Shown in pieces: positions 37,168 to 50,200 of a stretch of 64,000 nucleotides of DNA; within the stretch, counting starts at the first letter, position 1, and every line of letters begins with the position of its first letter. A model generated the notes under the pieces. The model was not told the DNA's origin, searched no databases, and saw nothing but the letters and a program-made list of their open reading frames with translations. The position numbers and the translations under genes are program-made. The stretch lies in assembly GCA_025331565.1 (NCBI GenBank), contig JAFREQ010000040.1:4141001-4205000 (forward strand), written 5' to 3'. This DNA is from Holacanthus passer (lineage: Eukaryota > Chordata > Actinopteri > Pomacanthidae).

Positions 37168-37947
37168 TTACTTGGTGAGGCTCTTCACCAGCTCCAGCTC
37201 CTCCACTGGTTTCCACTGCTGATTGAAGTTGAGGAGCTGCAGAGAAATGAAAAATAAAAATGAATGAATGAAATAAAAATCAGGCTTCTTCTAACCTATT
37301 TGCATGTTGGTGTGTAGCAACATAAACATCATTACTCTGATATCACGACAGCAGTCTGGTACTAATTTGATAAGGTTTCGTCCTCAGTGACTCAGCAGAT
37401 TGCAGTGGCAGTCTGGAAGATTCTGCTTGTTTTTAAGTGGCAGCAAGAATAAAAATTGCTTATTAACTACCATCCAGACAATATAAAATGTAATGTTATG
37501 AATGTTACCTTTTGGGGTTTTGATGGGTCCACTCTCTCCCATGGTTCTGGATTTGTGGTCTTATTCAAACTGAAAACAGTGAATGAAAGCATTTCTTAGA
37601 AGCCGGAGTCTGATAGAATTTAGATTAAAATATGAAAACAGGAACATGCAATTTAAAACACTTTATACTATAAAATTAATTTTATTAGAATGAGAAGTAA
37701 AAACTCACATAACATCAGGTTTAGTTAACAGAAAGTAAATAGAAGCAGAGACGGCTCCTGCTGCAGCAAGACCCACGAAACCTATCAGAGGGATCAGCTG
37801 GAACACACATGTAAAAAGTTTTTAAATGTATTGTAATATCAAAATGCATATGAGATCCTACAAATATCAAAAATACAAAATCAAAAAGTAAAAATGAAAA
37901 CAGCTCACCTCCTTCCTCTTTCTCAACAGTTGGACAAATCCAGACAT
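37168..37947 (-). CDS. coxfa4l3: Cytochrome c oxidase accessory subunit NDUFA4-like 3, NMES1 / C15orf48 homologue (4 coding exons)
   Basis: Small inner-membrane protein of mitochondria. In mammals it replaces NDUFA4 in complex IV during inflammation and lowers respiration. Coding exons from 5' to 3': 37909-37947, 37709-37797, 37509-37569, 37168-37236 (85 aa; the human protein is 83). The N terminus MSGFVQLLRKRKELIPL leads into one TM helix (about residues 15-38). The conserved tail follows: KPDV, NPEPWERVDP, QKLLNFNQQWKPVEEL. The start is the only ATG of the exon with this frame. A 5' UTR exon is likely upstream: a minus-strand donor AACAACAG|GTGAGA lies near 38072 and an acceptor TTTTAG near 37970. 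The 3' UTR carries mir-147. A minus-strand AATAAA is near 36523-36528. Confidence 0.93.
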
Positions 37948-38485
37948 TTTTCAAAATTCTAAAAATACCTAAAAGAAAATGTTCATATTTCCACATTTAA
38001 TGAGGCTGAGAGTCAATTCAGTGAATTAAATTCAGCAAGTCATTGAAGCAGCAGTGTGCAGCAGGTCTCACCTGTTGTTGCTGCGAAGTCCTTAAAGTGT
38101 CTCAGCGCAGCATCCTGTAAGCCCTGCTGATGTAGGCTGGATGAGAGGTAGTACGAGGTGAAAGGCACGTAGTCAGAGCTTCCTGTACTCAAACGCACCA
38201 GTGGATTCCAATTTGTCAACAGATCCACATTGCTGATGATCAATACATTTTCTGAGTGTGCAGCGCCATCTTGTGTCCACAGTTGAAAACTGAATGTCAA
38301 AGGCTGGTGGATGTTTTGAAGCCCAGATCTCAAGCATTAAGTCATTTTAAATATTTGTCAGTGACAATAAAACAAGGAAAAAATGTCAGACACCAAAGTT
38401 CAAGTTTTACTCATTTTTATTTCAAACCAATTTTTGTGTAATTGTACAATTTATCAATGCAGAGGACATGGTCATATGTGGTTTG

Positions 38486-41400
38486 TCATCTGGGTGGTTT
38501 CTGATATGTGTGGATCTGCTGGGCAGTGAGAGAGGGGCTCATTTTGCTGAGGGACCGGAGGAAGTATGTGTGATTGATGGAAGAAGCCTCCATGTTCTCC
38601 TCTTGTAGTGCCAACAGAGCAGCCTGGAAAACAAAAACATTTTTCATGCATTCCTACTCTCACTGTTCATCTATGTCGACATTTAGGACCAGGATTACAT
38701 TGTGCATTTTATAGCCAGATGTGTTACCTCTTTACACAGATTTTCCAGGTCAGCTCCAGAGAACAGCTCGGTCTTTGCAGCCAGCTCCTCCAGACACACG
38801 TCAGCAGCCACTGGCATCGACTCTGTGCACACCTTCAGGATGCAAAGACGAGCCTGGACACACACACAAGGTTAATGAATTAAAGATACACTTATACAAA
38901 AAGGCATGGGTACCATATTTTAAATAATTTCTAAAGATTTTCTTAAAAGGTTGGTATTTTTGTGCCCTTGAGACAAATAAGTTACCTGCTGGTCAGGTGG
39001 TGGAACGTAGATGATGTGGTCCAGCCTGCCAGGTCTGAGGAGGGCACTGTCTAAGCAGTCAGGTCTGTTTGTGGCTGCTATAACCATCACATCTTTGTTG
39101 CAAACTTCCTGACAGTCCAGCTGAGAAAGAGCAAAAATGTGTTGACTGTGTTGACTGATCAGATGTTGTGTTAAGTAATAAAAAGTGAAGGAGGCCCATC
39201 TCCATAATATCTGACCTGTTCCTGTGTTTGACTCTCCTCCACTCCCTCTGCCTGGAGGATCTCTGTCCCTCTCCTCTCCAGTGTCTTCAGGCCAACCCCG
39301 TCCATCTCATTCAGGAGGACAGACAGGAGGCGTGTCTGGACGCTGTTACTTGTCTGGCTGGTTGACCGTGAGCCAATCAGAGAGTCAATCTCATCCAGGA
39401 ACAGGACACAGGGAGCACAGGCTCGAGCCTGGCGAAACAGCTACATGTGGACACACAGGTGCAGGTGTTGATGGGTGAAACAGAGAGGAAAACACAAACA
39501 CAGCAGACACTTACAGGTGTTATTACAGACTGTGAAAAGAAAGTACCTGTGCTAAAGCCTTCTCTGAGTCTCCGACAAACGGAGAATAGAGGTCAGCACC
39601 TCTGACAGACAGGAAGGCACAGTGAGATGAGGTGGCTGCAGCCTTGACAAGTGTGGTCTTTGCACATCCTGGAGGTCCGTAGAGCAGCACGCCACGGGGC
39701 CGACACAGACCCAGACGAACAAAGGCCTCGGGGTATCTCATCGGCCACTCAATACTCTTTAATAATCAGACACAAGAGAGGAAAAATAAAATCCATTCAT
39801 TGCAATCACAGGTACTTTTCTTTATCAGTAAACAAGCTCTGAATGCAACTCTTTGTATTTTACATTGTATAATTCAAACAATGCTACTCATTTACCTGTC
39901 TTATTTTGAGTTTGACCTCATCCAGGCCTCCTATCTGCTCCCAAGACACTGGAGAGAATTCTGTCCTGCCCAAGCTGCTTCGCAAGCAGGAGGGACGCAC
40001 CGATTTCAGGGCCTCCTGGAAGTGCTTCATACCTACTATCTGCTCTCCTAAACCCTGCAAACAACAACAAGGCAACACAAGACAAAGACTTAAATCTGCA
40101 TCTGCATTAAAGCAGTTTTTATTATATTTACATACATGCAATTTTTAGTTTATTTATTTAAGACAAATAATTACAAATGTATCCTGAGCAATTCAAGATT
40201 CACTGTGTGATTGCTATATTTACCTTTGAGTTCTCCCGTATGGCGTGCATGGCAGCCTCCCTGCACAGGGCACTGAGATCTGCTCCTACATAGCCTGTAG
40301 TTCTTTGTGCCAGCTCTGCCATGTCCACACTGGGACAAACAGGCATCCTTGCACATAGAACAGACAAGATGGCCTTTCTCTGCTGCAAGGTAGGAGCTCC
40401 AATGATAACCTGATGGAGAGAAGTGAAATTCAGAACATCAAAGATTTCTATATTATGTTTATTGATGTATGTATGTGTTTATATATTTCATCATCAGTAC
40501 CTCTCTGTCAAATCTTCCAGGCCTGCGCAGTGCTGCATCTATGCTGTCTGGCCGGTTAGTGGCTCCGACGATGAGGAAGCGATCAGACTGATTCATCCCG
40601 TCCATCAGCGTGAGAAGCTGAGCGACCAGTCGGTTCTCTGGTGCAGACGAGACGGTTCTCCTCGGACAGAGAGAGTCCAACTCATCTAAGAACAACACAC
40701 ACGGACCCTCTTCAGCTGCAGATCGAGCCCGCTCAAACACAGCACGCAACTTCTCCTCACTCTCACCCGGCCGTGATCCCACCACCTGAAATAATCATTC
40801 ACAAAATAGTATTTAAAATATCAAATCCACTTGTTAACTGATAAATGACACGCCAGTGCTTAATCAAACCTTGAGTTCTTGATATACTAGGTAATTAAGA
40901 CTTTAATGTCTGCTTCACTTGTCAATTGCAGGCAATGTTGCAAATTAAAAAAGGAAGGCTTTATGTCAATATTGGATTTACAGGACTATTACATCAATGC
41001 CATAATGTGTCTTGACTCGTCAGGTAATAATTTATTGAATTAGCTGTGAACATGTCTAACAAAACAATGCAATGTAAACACAAAGATGTCATTAGTATCA
41101 TTATTCACCTCTGGCCCTCTGACCACCACCAGGCTGGCTCCAACCTCCCCCACCACTCTGCGGACCAGCAGGGTCTTACCCACACCAGGAGGCCCCACCA
41201 GGAGCACACCTCTGGGACAGGACACACCCAACGAGCTCAGGGTGCCTGGATAGAGCAGAGGCAGCTGAAGCATCTCTCTCAGGGAGGCACTCACCTAAAA
41301 TACAATCAGAAACAAATGTTGATGCCACATAATGGGAATACACAATGTAGATGAGTGCCAATAATGTCATTACAGTGATTGTATACTGACCTCATCCAGA

Positions 41401-41981
41401 CCCCCCAAAGGGACCTGTTCCTGGTCCTCCAGCTGACTCCTGAAGTGCTGGACTGTGTGGATGCCAGTTATCTCCACAGCAGTTTTTGAGGTGATAAATC
41501 CAGCAGTGGCAGAATCCAGATTGATGCTTTCAATAACAACATATCTAATCTCTGTATCAAAATCCTCCAGGTTTATCACATACTTGCTGTGGACATAAAA
41601 TCCCTTCAGCATGTCTTTCACAAGCTCATGAACCAGACGAGGAGGTGTGTGTTTCTTAAAATCAGCACTCTGGACCACCACAGTTATCTTAACACCCTTC
41701 AGTTTGGGGCAGGGTACCGGTGTGAGCTGGCCAGGGTCCAGGGTGAGATGTGTGTGTGGGTGAGAGATAAGACTGGGAGAAGAGCATTTCAGGTCCATCT
41801 GCAGAAAGCCCTCTGCCAGGTCATGCCGGGGCCAGGCGGTGCACAGGCAGCTTCCCCCGGGAACAGACACCAGCAGGGGGGAGCCCAGACTCAGACCCAG
41901 CGCTGACATCAAGCCTGGACCCAGCCTGCATCTCTGAGAGCCCCGGTCTGATGGATCCACTGACAGCAGCCTCAGAGACAT
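38486..41981 (-). CDS. afg2b: AAA-ATPase AFG2B / SPATA5L1 (10 coding exons)
   Basis: Type II AAA-ATPase. With AFG2A, AIRIM and CINP it forms the 55LCC complex, which releases RSL24D1 from cytoplasmic pre-60S particles and acts at replication forks. Coding exons from 5' to 3': 41391-41981, 41109-41294, 40501-40785, 40224-40409, 39896-40054, 39547-39756, 39216-39440, 38986-39120, 38728-38853, 38486-38623 (746 aa; human about 753). Every coding exon length is a multiple of three. D1: Walker A GPPGVGKT (231-238), Walker B VLFLDELD (289-296), GATNRPDSID and RRPGRFDRE. D2: Walker A GPPGCAKT (496-503), Walker B VLFLDEID (551-558), AATNRPDCLD and RPGRLDHIIY. Both ATPase sites look complete. The first ATG of a GC-rich exon is the start. 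A minus-strand AATAAA at 38416-38421 lies only about 65 nt after the stop. Confidence 0.95.
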
Positions 41982-42400
41982 CCTCGTTCTTCAGCAGCCA
42001 CCAGCCTCACTGGCAGCAAAATAAAGGCAGACAGATTTAATTAGCAGTGAAGTTTTGGCTTAACCAGGGTGAAGCTAGTGCCATTAACTGTAGCTGCAGT
42101 GTAAACTTTAGCTAGGCTACATGCTACTAGCTGTCAGCCGCAACTTCATTCTTAGCTGCGATAAATACTGGAATAAAATACAAAAACTGCCACACAGTTA
42201 CATACCACATAAAAGGTGACACTGTTAAATGGAGGCTAAAATGCTAACAGATTAGCGGTGCTAATCGAGCAGATGGACTCGTGTTTACAAAATCCATGCG
42301 GCGCTAAAAGCAGATGGCCAACCAAAACATTTTCCTGCGCGAGACGCGACGGGAAGTTGAACCTGTTTCCGCTTCGCAAACATAACTTGAATTATGAGTT
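41982..42400 (-). promoter_or_regulatory. afg2b: afg2b promoter and 5' UTR
   Basis: CpG-containing stretch (GCGCGAGACGCGACGGGAAG near 42336-42356) upstream of the start codon, followed by AT-rich DNA. Several TAGC/GCTA motifs lie between 42070 and 42270. Transcription probably starts near 42300-42370. No TATA box is seen. Confidence 0.5.
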
Positions 42401-44201
42401 TACAAAGTAGGAAATAGATATTGGTATTTTCATAAATATCAAATAATATGAACTGATCCTTACTACAATTATTATTATACTTTTTACATACATTATGAGA
42501 TTTGGGAAAAAGTCATCTTTCCTTAGCTTTTTCATAAAGGTTTATTTGATTGTTTGTCTTATAATTTCCTTTTATACTTGACAATAAATGAATAAATGTC
42601 AAAGGTGTGTTGAATCATCATCATGGGCTAGATGATAACCCCCTCTGTGTTTACCTATATATTCATATATTTTGTTTGTTTGTATTTATTTCTTATTTTG
42701 TATTTTTTCTTACTTTATTTATCTTAACGCGGATTAAAAAAAATGTGAACCTAAAACATAAACCTAAATTGTGGTTTGCAATAAAATAAAACATTTAAAA
42801 AGCTGTTCTTGAAAAAGTCTCCACGTTTTAGTTGAAATTTATATAAAAATACCAATAAAATATTTTATATAAAAAATTTATTTTCAAATAATTTGATGAA
42901 AATGGGTGTTTCGAATAAAAATGATCACGTTTAAACTTATTTACGAATTTAAGTATGTATAGGAGAGAAAGCCAGGAAATGGTCTTGCTTGTCCAACAAT
43001 TTGTGCATTTTTCACATTCTCCGGCGCTCTGGCGACACCTTGTGTACAGAATAAGGAAATACAGCCAGTCAAAAAATAAACATTTGCTATCAGATATTCC
43101 TCAATTCTGTTGTTTTTGCTACTTTAATATAATTTATTGTTTTAGAGCTGTATAAAAAGCAAAAAGGGACGATCTCTGCCGTCCATGTCTGCAGATCTTA
43201 AATTAAATTAGCGACTGATTCTGAAAAACGAGTTAATCCAGCCTTTACTTCTGCAGGTAGTCTGGCAGAGTTTTAATCAGCGGCTGCAGGAAGTTCATCT
43301 GCTTCCAGGTGGTCATGAGTGAGGTCACATGGCTTTGCTATTTATATATAAATACTGCAGCAGTGATATCGAGACTGCGGAAGGTCGTCTGTCTGTTCCT
43401 GAAGGCAGACCAGGGAGACCAGGGGGGTTTTGGGTAGGACGACTCACAGGTGACCCTGCTGCTCAAGTTCAACCTGCTCTTTCTGGGAACCTGAAAGGCA
43501 AGTCTGAGAATCATTATGCAATCAACAGATCCTCCAATTTATGAATGAATTAGTAAAAGGTGGAGGATGAAGGACACTGATTTGCTGTGTGAGTCAGTGA
43601 ATGAATGAATACATAGAAAAAAAATTGCAAATGCATGATCAGAAACAACTGGACTCACCAAGCAGAGTACTGCAAGTTTCCACAGTCTAATTTGTTTTTT
43701 TGGTAATTAAACTGTTTTTTCTGAGAGACCACTATTTGTAAACACCACATATTTTTTACAGGTTGCTTGTGTAAGAAGATGAGTGTCTGTGTCCTGAGAA
43801 CCTGATCTGTCCCCTCAGGCACCAAACATTTTAATCTGAGCACTGATTCTCTGCCCTCTTCTCTGCCGCTCCTGCTCACAACAACCAGGCCCAGACTTGG
43901 CACAGTTTCCCTCTTGTGCCGTCATAATTCCAGATCTCGCGAACAAGCCTGGAGTGTGTAATCAACCCTGGGCCCTGTGTGTGTCCTGCAGAGCTGAAAT
44001 GTCACTCTGTCTGTAGGCCTTGCAGCACAGGCAGTCAGAGTGTGTGTGACCGGAGGGCTCAGGATCTACTTTGGGGGGGATTATGATGTGCTTTGTTATT
44101 TGACAGCAGATGCAGAAGTAGTTTAACTTATCAACTACCTCTACTTGTTTGTCTTCATATTCAAGAGCTAGAGGGAGTCTCGGGGCGGACGCTCAGCAGC
44201 C
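42401..44201. other. Divergent intergenic region afg2b / nnt and nnt 5' UTR
   Basis: The first half is very AT-rich and featureless. From about 43900 the base composition rises, and the sequence before the ATG at 44202 (GAGTCTCGGGGCGGACGCTC) probably holds the nnt 5' UTR. No upstream exon can be fixed. The ORFs at 43329-43544 and 43655-43903 show no family resemblance. Confidence 0.45.
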
Positions 44202-47200
44202 ATGTCGACCCTCCTGCGCTGCATCTCCACCTCTTCTGTCATCTTGTTTCAGCGAGGGGCCCGTCAGAAGATACCTGGAAGGAGGCATTTCAGGACTTTC
44301 CCTTCCTTATGGGACCAAAAGGCCTCCAGAGGTAGGAACTGTGCATCTCTATTAAAATCTCTCTGCTTAATCTGACAGTATTTTTCCCCAGAGGACAGTC
44401 AGGGCCTGCATGCTTTCTTTGGTTTGGATTTCCTCTGTGTTTTGACTTGAGGAATGAGAGCACAACAGTTCACTCGAGGACACGCTCCTTCTGGCCAGAA
44501 GAGTGGAAAACTCCACAGATCATGAACTGATTGCAGCAGGTTTCTAGAAAATGTTCCCAAAATAGGCCATAGTGGCCCAGGCAGTGGCTACACTCACTGA
44601 GCTGTAGGAGCTGCTAACTTGTGAGAGCATATGAGAGGTCAGTTAAAGGTGACAAGTAAAAGTTCCACTGCTGTTTGACAGATTCTGTTCACATGCGTTT
44701 GTGCATGGAGTCGGTGCTGTTTGGGGCATATGTAGTCAAGTGTTTGTGAAAGTTTTGAGAGATATAAAGAGCTTTGAAGTTTGAATTTTGAGCGTGTCCG
44801 TGTGGGAGTGTAGGCCTCTCTGTGTGTGCTGGCTCAGAGCCAATCACCTGCTAATAATGTCTCCATGGCGGCGAGGTCAACACGCCGTGTATGGAGAGAA
44901 ATGTGTAACCTGACACTGGTCCCAGCCACACACTGTTGGCCATACATGCATGCTCTGTGTTGGTGCACAAAAAGATGACAAAAAACAAAAGTTCCCTTTT
45001 TTTGTTTTTATTAACTAATGTTATTTATTGTATGAAATGTTCTAATGTCATCTGAATTACTTTTTCAAGAAAGGCCTGTGGATGCATTTTTATGGCTATC
45101 TATGTACTGCAGATTCAACCATCAGCTGGTTTGTGTGTTTAGGTGTGCTCTACAAGGACGTGGTGGTTGGCGTTCCAAAGGAGACGGTGCAGAATGAGCG
45201 ACGTGTGGCGTTGTCTCCTGCGGGGGTGCAGGCGCTGGTCAAACAGGGCTTCCAGGTACAGGTGGAAAGTGGAGCTGGAGAGGAATCTCAGTTCTCTGAT
45301 CAGCAGTACAAAGATGCTGGAGCCACCATCACTGACGTCAGGGGGGCCCTTGGCTCAGACCTGGTCCTCAAGGTTTGTACATGTCTGTCATTTGGACAAT
45401 TCAGTACAGTGCATCTGAGTCCATATCACTGAATTTCTACTCCTGTAACATTCTTTTTCTGCTGTAGGTTCGAGCCCCCAGTGTGAGCGAGGCAGACCTC
45501 CTAAAATCTAAGTCCACCTTGGTGAGCTTCATCTATCCAGCACAGAACCCAGAGCTGATGAAGAAGCTGTCAGAGAGGCAGTGCACTGTGCTGGCCATGG
45601 ACCAGGTGCCCAGAGTCACCATCGCACAGGGCTATGATGCCCTCAGCTCCATGGCCAACATCGCTGGGTAAAGAAAACTATACATTTACATGCAGACTCA
45701 TATGTTTGTAGCTGTGCTGGCATGTCTGGTTACAGTGAATGTGACCTGAGGCTTTGTTTGGTAGATACAAGGCTGTGGTTCTGGCTGCCAACAACTTTGG
45801 CAGGTTCTTTACTGGTCAGATCACAGCTGCAGGAAAAGTACCCCCAGCTAAGGTAAGTGTCTACATTTTACTGTATGCAAGTCAACACAGGTGATTTCTG
45901 CCGTACCACCATTTTCCCTTTCAAATAAAATGTGCAATAGTGGACTGTGTCAATCTCCCTATTGTATAATCATGAATATGGATGTTTGTTATATAAAGGT
46001 CCTGGTAATTGGGGGTGGAGTGGCTGGTTTGGCAGCAGCAGGGGCAGCCAAGTCGATGGGAGCCATAGTTAGAGGATTTGACACCAGGTACATGTATAAG
46101 ATGGAGGGGAAAAAAACATTGTCTCAGACTGCAAACTGAGTGATGATGGTTGTGATGATAACCTGACCGTTTGTTGACTTTCAGGCCGGCAGCCCTGGAA
46201 CAGTTCAAGTCATTTGGGGCAGAGCCTTTAGAAGTAGACATCAAAGAGTCTGGCGAGGGGGTCGGCGGTTATGCCAAAGAGATGTCCAAGGAGTTCATTG
46301 ATGCTGAGATGGCCCTTTTCGCCAAGCAGTGCAAAGAGGTCGACATTGTCATCAGCACTGCTCTGATTCCAGGTTAGTCACACTGGCACCTTCTGAAGAG
46401 TAGAGATATTGGAACTTAAATGTCAGGTGACCAGACAAAACAATGATAATGTTGCTTTCTGTGTGTGTAAGTGGACAATTAATGGCTAATTTAATATCTG
46501 TTTAGGTGTTTTTCTGCCCTCTAGTGGCCAAAATCAATGCAGCTTTAATGTGGATTCACAGTCCTGACTTTCCTATTTCTTAGATTGCATGATATCATGA
46601 ACATTTGAATCTCACCCATCCCTCTGTTTTCTGTTCCCATTCAGGGAAGCAGGCTCCCATTCTGATCAAGAGGGAGTTTGTGGAGTCGATGAGGGACGGC
46701 TCTGTGGTGGTGGATCTGGCTGCGGAGGCAGGGGGCAACATCGAGACCACCAGGCCTGGAGATCTGTACGTTCACAAGGTGAGGCTTCTGCTTGGGTCAG
46801 CAGATATTATTCAAAAACAAAAGAAATCATTTGAAAGCTTGTCTTCATGTTTTATTCACCACTATGTAAAACATCCTCATGATGTACTTTTTTTTTTTAG
46901 GGAGTAACACATATTGGCTACACGGACCTGCCCAGTCGCATGGCCACCCAGGCCAGCACTCTGTATTCCAACAACATACTGAAGCTGCTGAAGGCCATTA
47001 GCCCAGACAAGGAATACTTCCACTACGAGCCCACAGACGAATTTGACTACGGAACAATCGACCATGTCATCCGTGGGACTCTTGTTATGAAGGTGGGTTT
47101 TTATTTGTTGTAACTGTCTGCTGGCAGCTTCCATTACTGCTGGCATCCGTCTCTCCCTCTCGGCATGAGCTGTCAGATCCTGTCATGCTAGGATACTGAG

Positions 47201-50200
47201 CCAAATGAGTACTAAAAACCCAATCCCAGCTGGGAATAGCTCATGTTGGATTCCAGCAAGAATGTTATGAACGTTTCAAAATATACTTTTCCAGGAATTT
47301 TGGCTTTGACACATTGTTTATGGCAGAGAAAGCATGCAACCTCAACAGGACTATCAGTTTACCCCTTGTTAAACTAAGCATTATTCAGACCCCTTAAAAG
47401 AGAATTTATCTTTCAAAACCACTGGTAACTGGTTCGTGATTGCTGTTTGTTCAGTATAATCTCCTATGCGGTCCATGAGTTTGTATTTTGAGTGCTCCCA
47501 CTGTTCAGGCGAGATCTCCCACAATGCAAGCCTCCAAGTCTTGATGTGTGTTTCTCACGCAAAACTCTGTGGACGTCCAATGTTCTCACACTGGTCCTCT
47601 GTGTTTTCCGATGTGTCCAGGAAGGCGAGAACAAGTTCCCGTCCCCCCTCCCCAAAACGGCCCCCCCGACCCCAGTAAAACAGAAAACAGTCGCGGAGTT
47701 GGAGGCTGAGAAAGCGGCTGTGATCTCTCCCTTTAAACGCACCATGACCTCTGCTGGCGTCTACACTGCAGGTCAGACACAAATACCCAGATCCATGTGA
47801 GACTACCAGACATCCAGCAATTTTACAAGGAGTTTATAAGCTGTGTTTTTCCCCAATTCTATGCAATGGACCCTTTGCTACTGAAGAAAAAAACTAAATT
47901 TATATTAAATTTCACACAATTGTTTTGTTTTGCTCGGCTTAAGTTACTCAATACAATAAAGAAGCTGTCAGGTTTTCCTATTATTTCTTACTCTGGTGTT
48001 AAGTTTTGGCCATGCAACATGTAGCAGTAGTTGATTGACCAAAAAAATGAATTGACAACAAGCCTTAAATCTACTTTCAAGCAAACATTTTGATGTTTAT
48101 CCCTCTCAAATTTGAGGATTGGTACTTTTCCGTGTCTTACAACATAGTAAACTAAACTTAGAATCTAAACTGTGGATGGAGATTTTTCACTATTTTCTGA
48201 TGCTTTATTGACCACACAATTAATAGATAGAGAAAATAGCTGGTACATTAATTGATAATACATATTTGTTAATTGCAGCCCTATTTCAAGTCTTTGCCCT
48301 TATTAAGAAATCATGAGATCTTAATGGGACTTTTGAATCTCGACACTTTATAATCAAGCACAGTGGGGATTTTTTTTTTTTTTTTTAGTAAAATTTGACA
48401 TATGACTTCAGTTCTTTGTTTTAGAGAAACTATGAATCATGACACTTGCGTAACCTGTTATGAAAATATAGAAGTCTTTGTTTTTCCTATTTAATTATTC
48501 CATTGTTTTAATGGTTAAAAAAGGGACTGGAAAAAACAACTTTCTTTTTCCACCACAGTAAAATGGAAAGAACTGCACACAGGCATGCAAACACAAAAAC
48601 AGCCCTGCTCTGGTCTGTCTCTCTGTAGGTGTGTCCACCTGTCTGGCTCTGGGAATCATCTCCCCCAATGCAGCCTTCACTCAGATGGTCACGACCTTCG
48701 GCTTGGCTGGGATTGTGGGATACCACACCGTGTGGGGTGTGACCCCCGCTCTGCACTCGCCCCTCATGTCTGTCACCAATGCCATCTCAGGTCAGGAGTC
48801 TATATCCTGTAAGATGATTCTGGCCGAGTTTAGACATCTTTTACTTTATGTTGTCTGTCCTCTCTGCCAGGTCTGACAGCAGTTGGAGGTCTGGTGCTGA
48901 TGGGTGGAGGTCTCACACCCTCCACCCTGCCTGAGAGTCTTGCTCTTGCTGCTGCCTTCATTTCCTCCATCAACATTGCCGGTCTGACGTTCGACACTTC
49001 AACACAAAAAATGGAAAAAAAGATTTTGTTGCCCAGCCAATCAAATGAAAAAATATCCACTTTCTTTTTTTCTGTGTGTCTGCAGGCGGTTTCCTGATCA
49101 CCCAGAGGATGTTGGACATGTTCAAGCGCCCGACTGACCCTCCTGAGTACAACTACCTGTATGCGCTGCCCGGGGCTGCATTTGTTGGAGGATATGGAGC
49201 CTCAGTGGCTGCAGGATACAACATTGAGCAGGTGTCAGGATACAGATCCCATTACTCCACTCACATTTGTTCTCATTAAAAATATATTTAGATTGTCAGT
49301 GAAATGAATTGTCATAGTATGTGATACTCATAATGACTGTGGTTATATTCATTGTGTTTTTTTATCAATTTTGTGTAATTTTATTGATGAGTATTTGGGT
49401 GGGATTGTTGTTAAGGCTAGAAAATGAGTCGGAGAATACTGAAACACAATTTCGTCCAAGATGACGGCTTTAACTTGTTTTGTGTGACCGATCCAGTCTA
49501 TAACCCAAAAATATTCAATCTACTAACATGAGTAATGAAAAATGACTTAAATGATTAATTGACTATCAAAATATTTGGACATTAATTTTCTCAATGACTC
49601 GATTAATCATTTCAGTTCAACATTTTAAGTTTTTAATCATTCCTTATTGATGATCTAAGAACATCTTGTTGAGTGACTGTGACTGTAATTGTAATCAAGT
49701 GTGAGACAGATACTTGTGTTGACTTGTGTTTTTCCCCTCAGATGATGTACTTGGGCTCAGGCTTGTGTTGTGTCGGAGCGCTGGCAGGCCTCTCTGCTCA
49801 GGGCACTAGTCGTTTGGGGAATGCCCTGGGCATGATGGGAGTTGCGGGGGGCATTGCCGCAACCCTCGGGGCCCTCAAACCCTCACCGGAGCTGCTGTCT
49901 CAGATGTCTCTGGCCATGGCCACTGGGGGAACCCTGGGTAGGAGATTTCCTGCTTTCAGAGGATCTAATGTTGGCATACACACAATGTCTTGATCGCAGA
50001 CTTGGCTGAAAGTGTTCTTTTCAAACATTTGATAAACAAGACTCTTGTGCTGCAAAACATCTACTCTGACACAGATTATTGTTCGTAGCAGCACTGCCTA
50101 ATTTAGTTTTAGAACAGATCTTGTTGTTGTCCACTACGTAAAGCCTCTAGGAAGCATGCCGTGCTGTATCATAGCAAGAGACTCCCAACCAATGAGGCAT

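Noticed and set aside
38040..38333. 97-codon minus-strand ORF upstream of coxfa4l3
   Set aside because: It falls in the predicted promoter and 5' UTR exon of coxfa4l3 and shows no protein similarity. A small upstream ORF cannot be excluded but is not supported.
41370..41981. 203-codon minus-strand ORF taken as a complete short protein
   Set aside because: It is afg2b exon 1 read through its donor (GAG|GTCAGT at 41391) into intron 1. The AAA modules follow in later exons.
47464..47745. Minus-strand ORFs opposite nnt exon 9
   Set aside because: Shadows of the GC-rich plus-strand coding exon that joins in frame with the rest of nnt.
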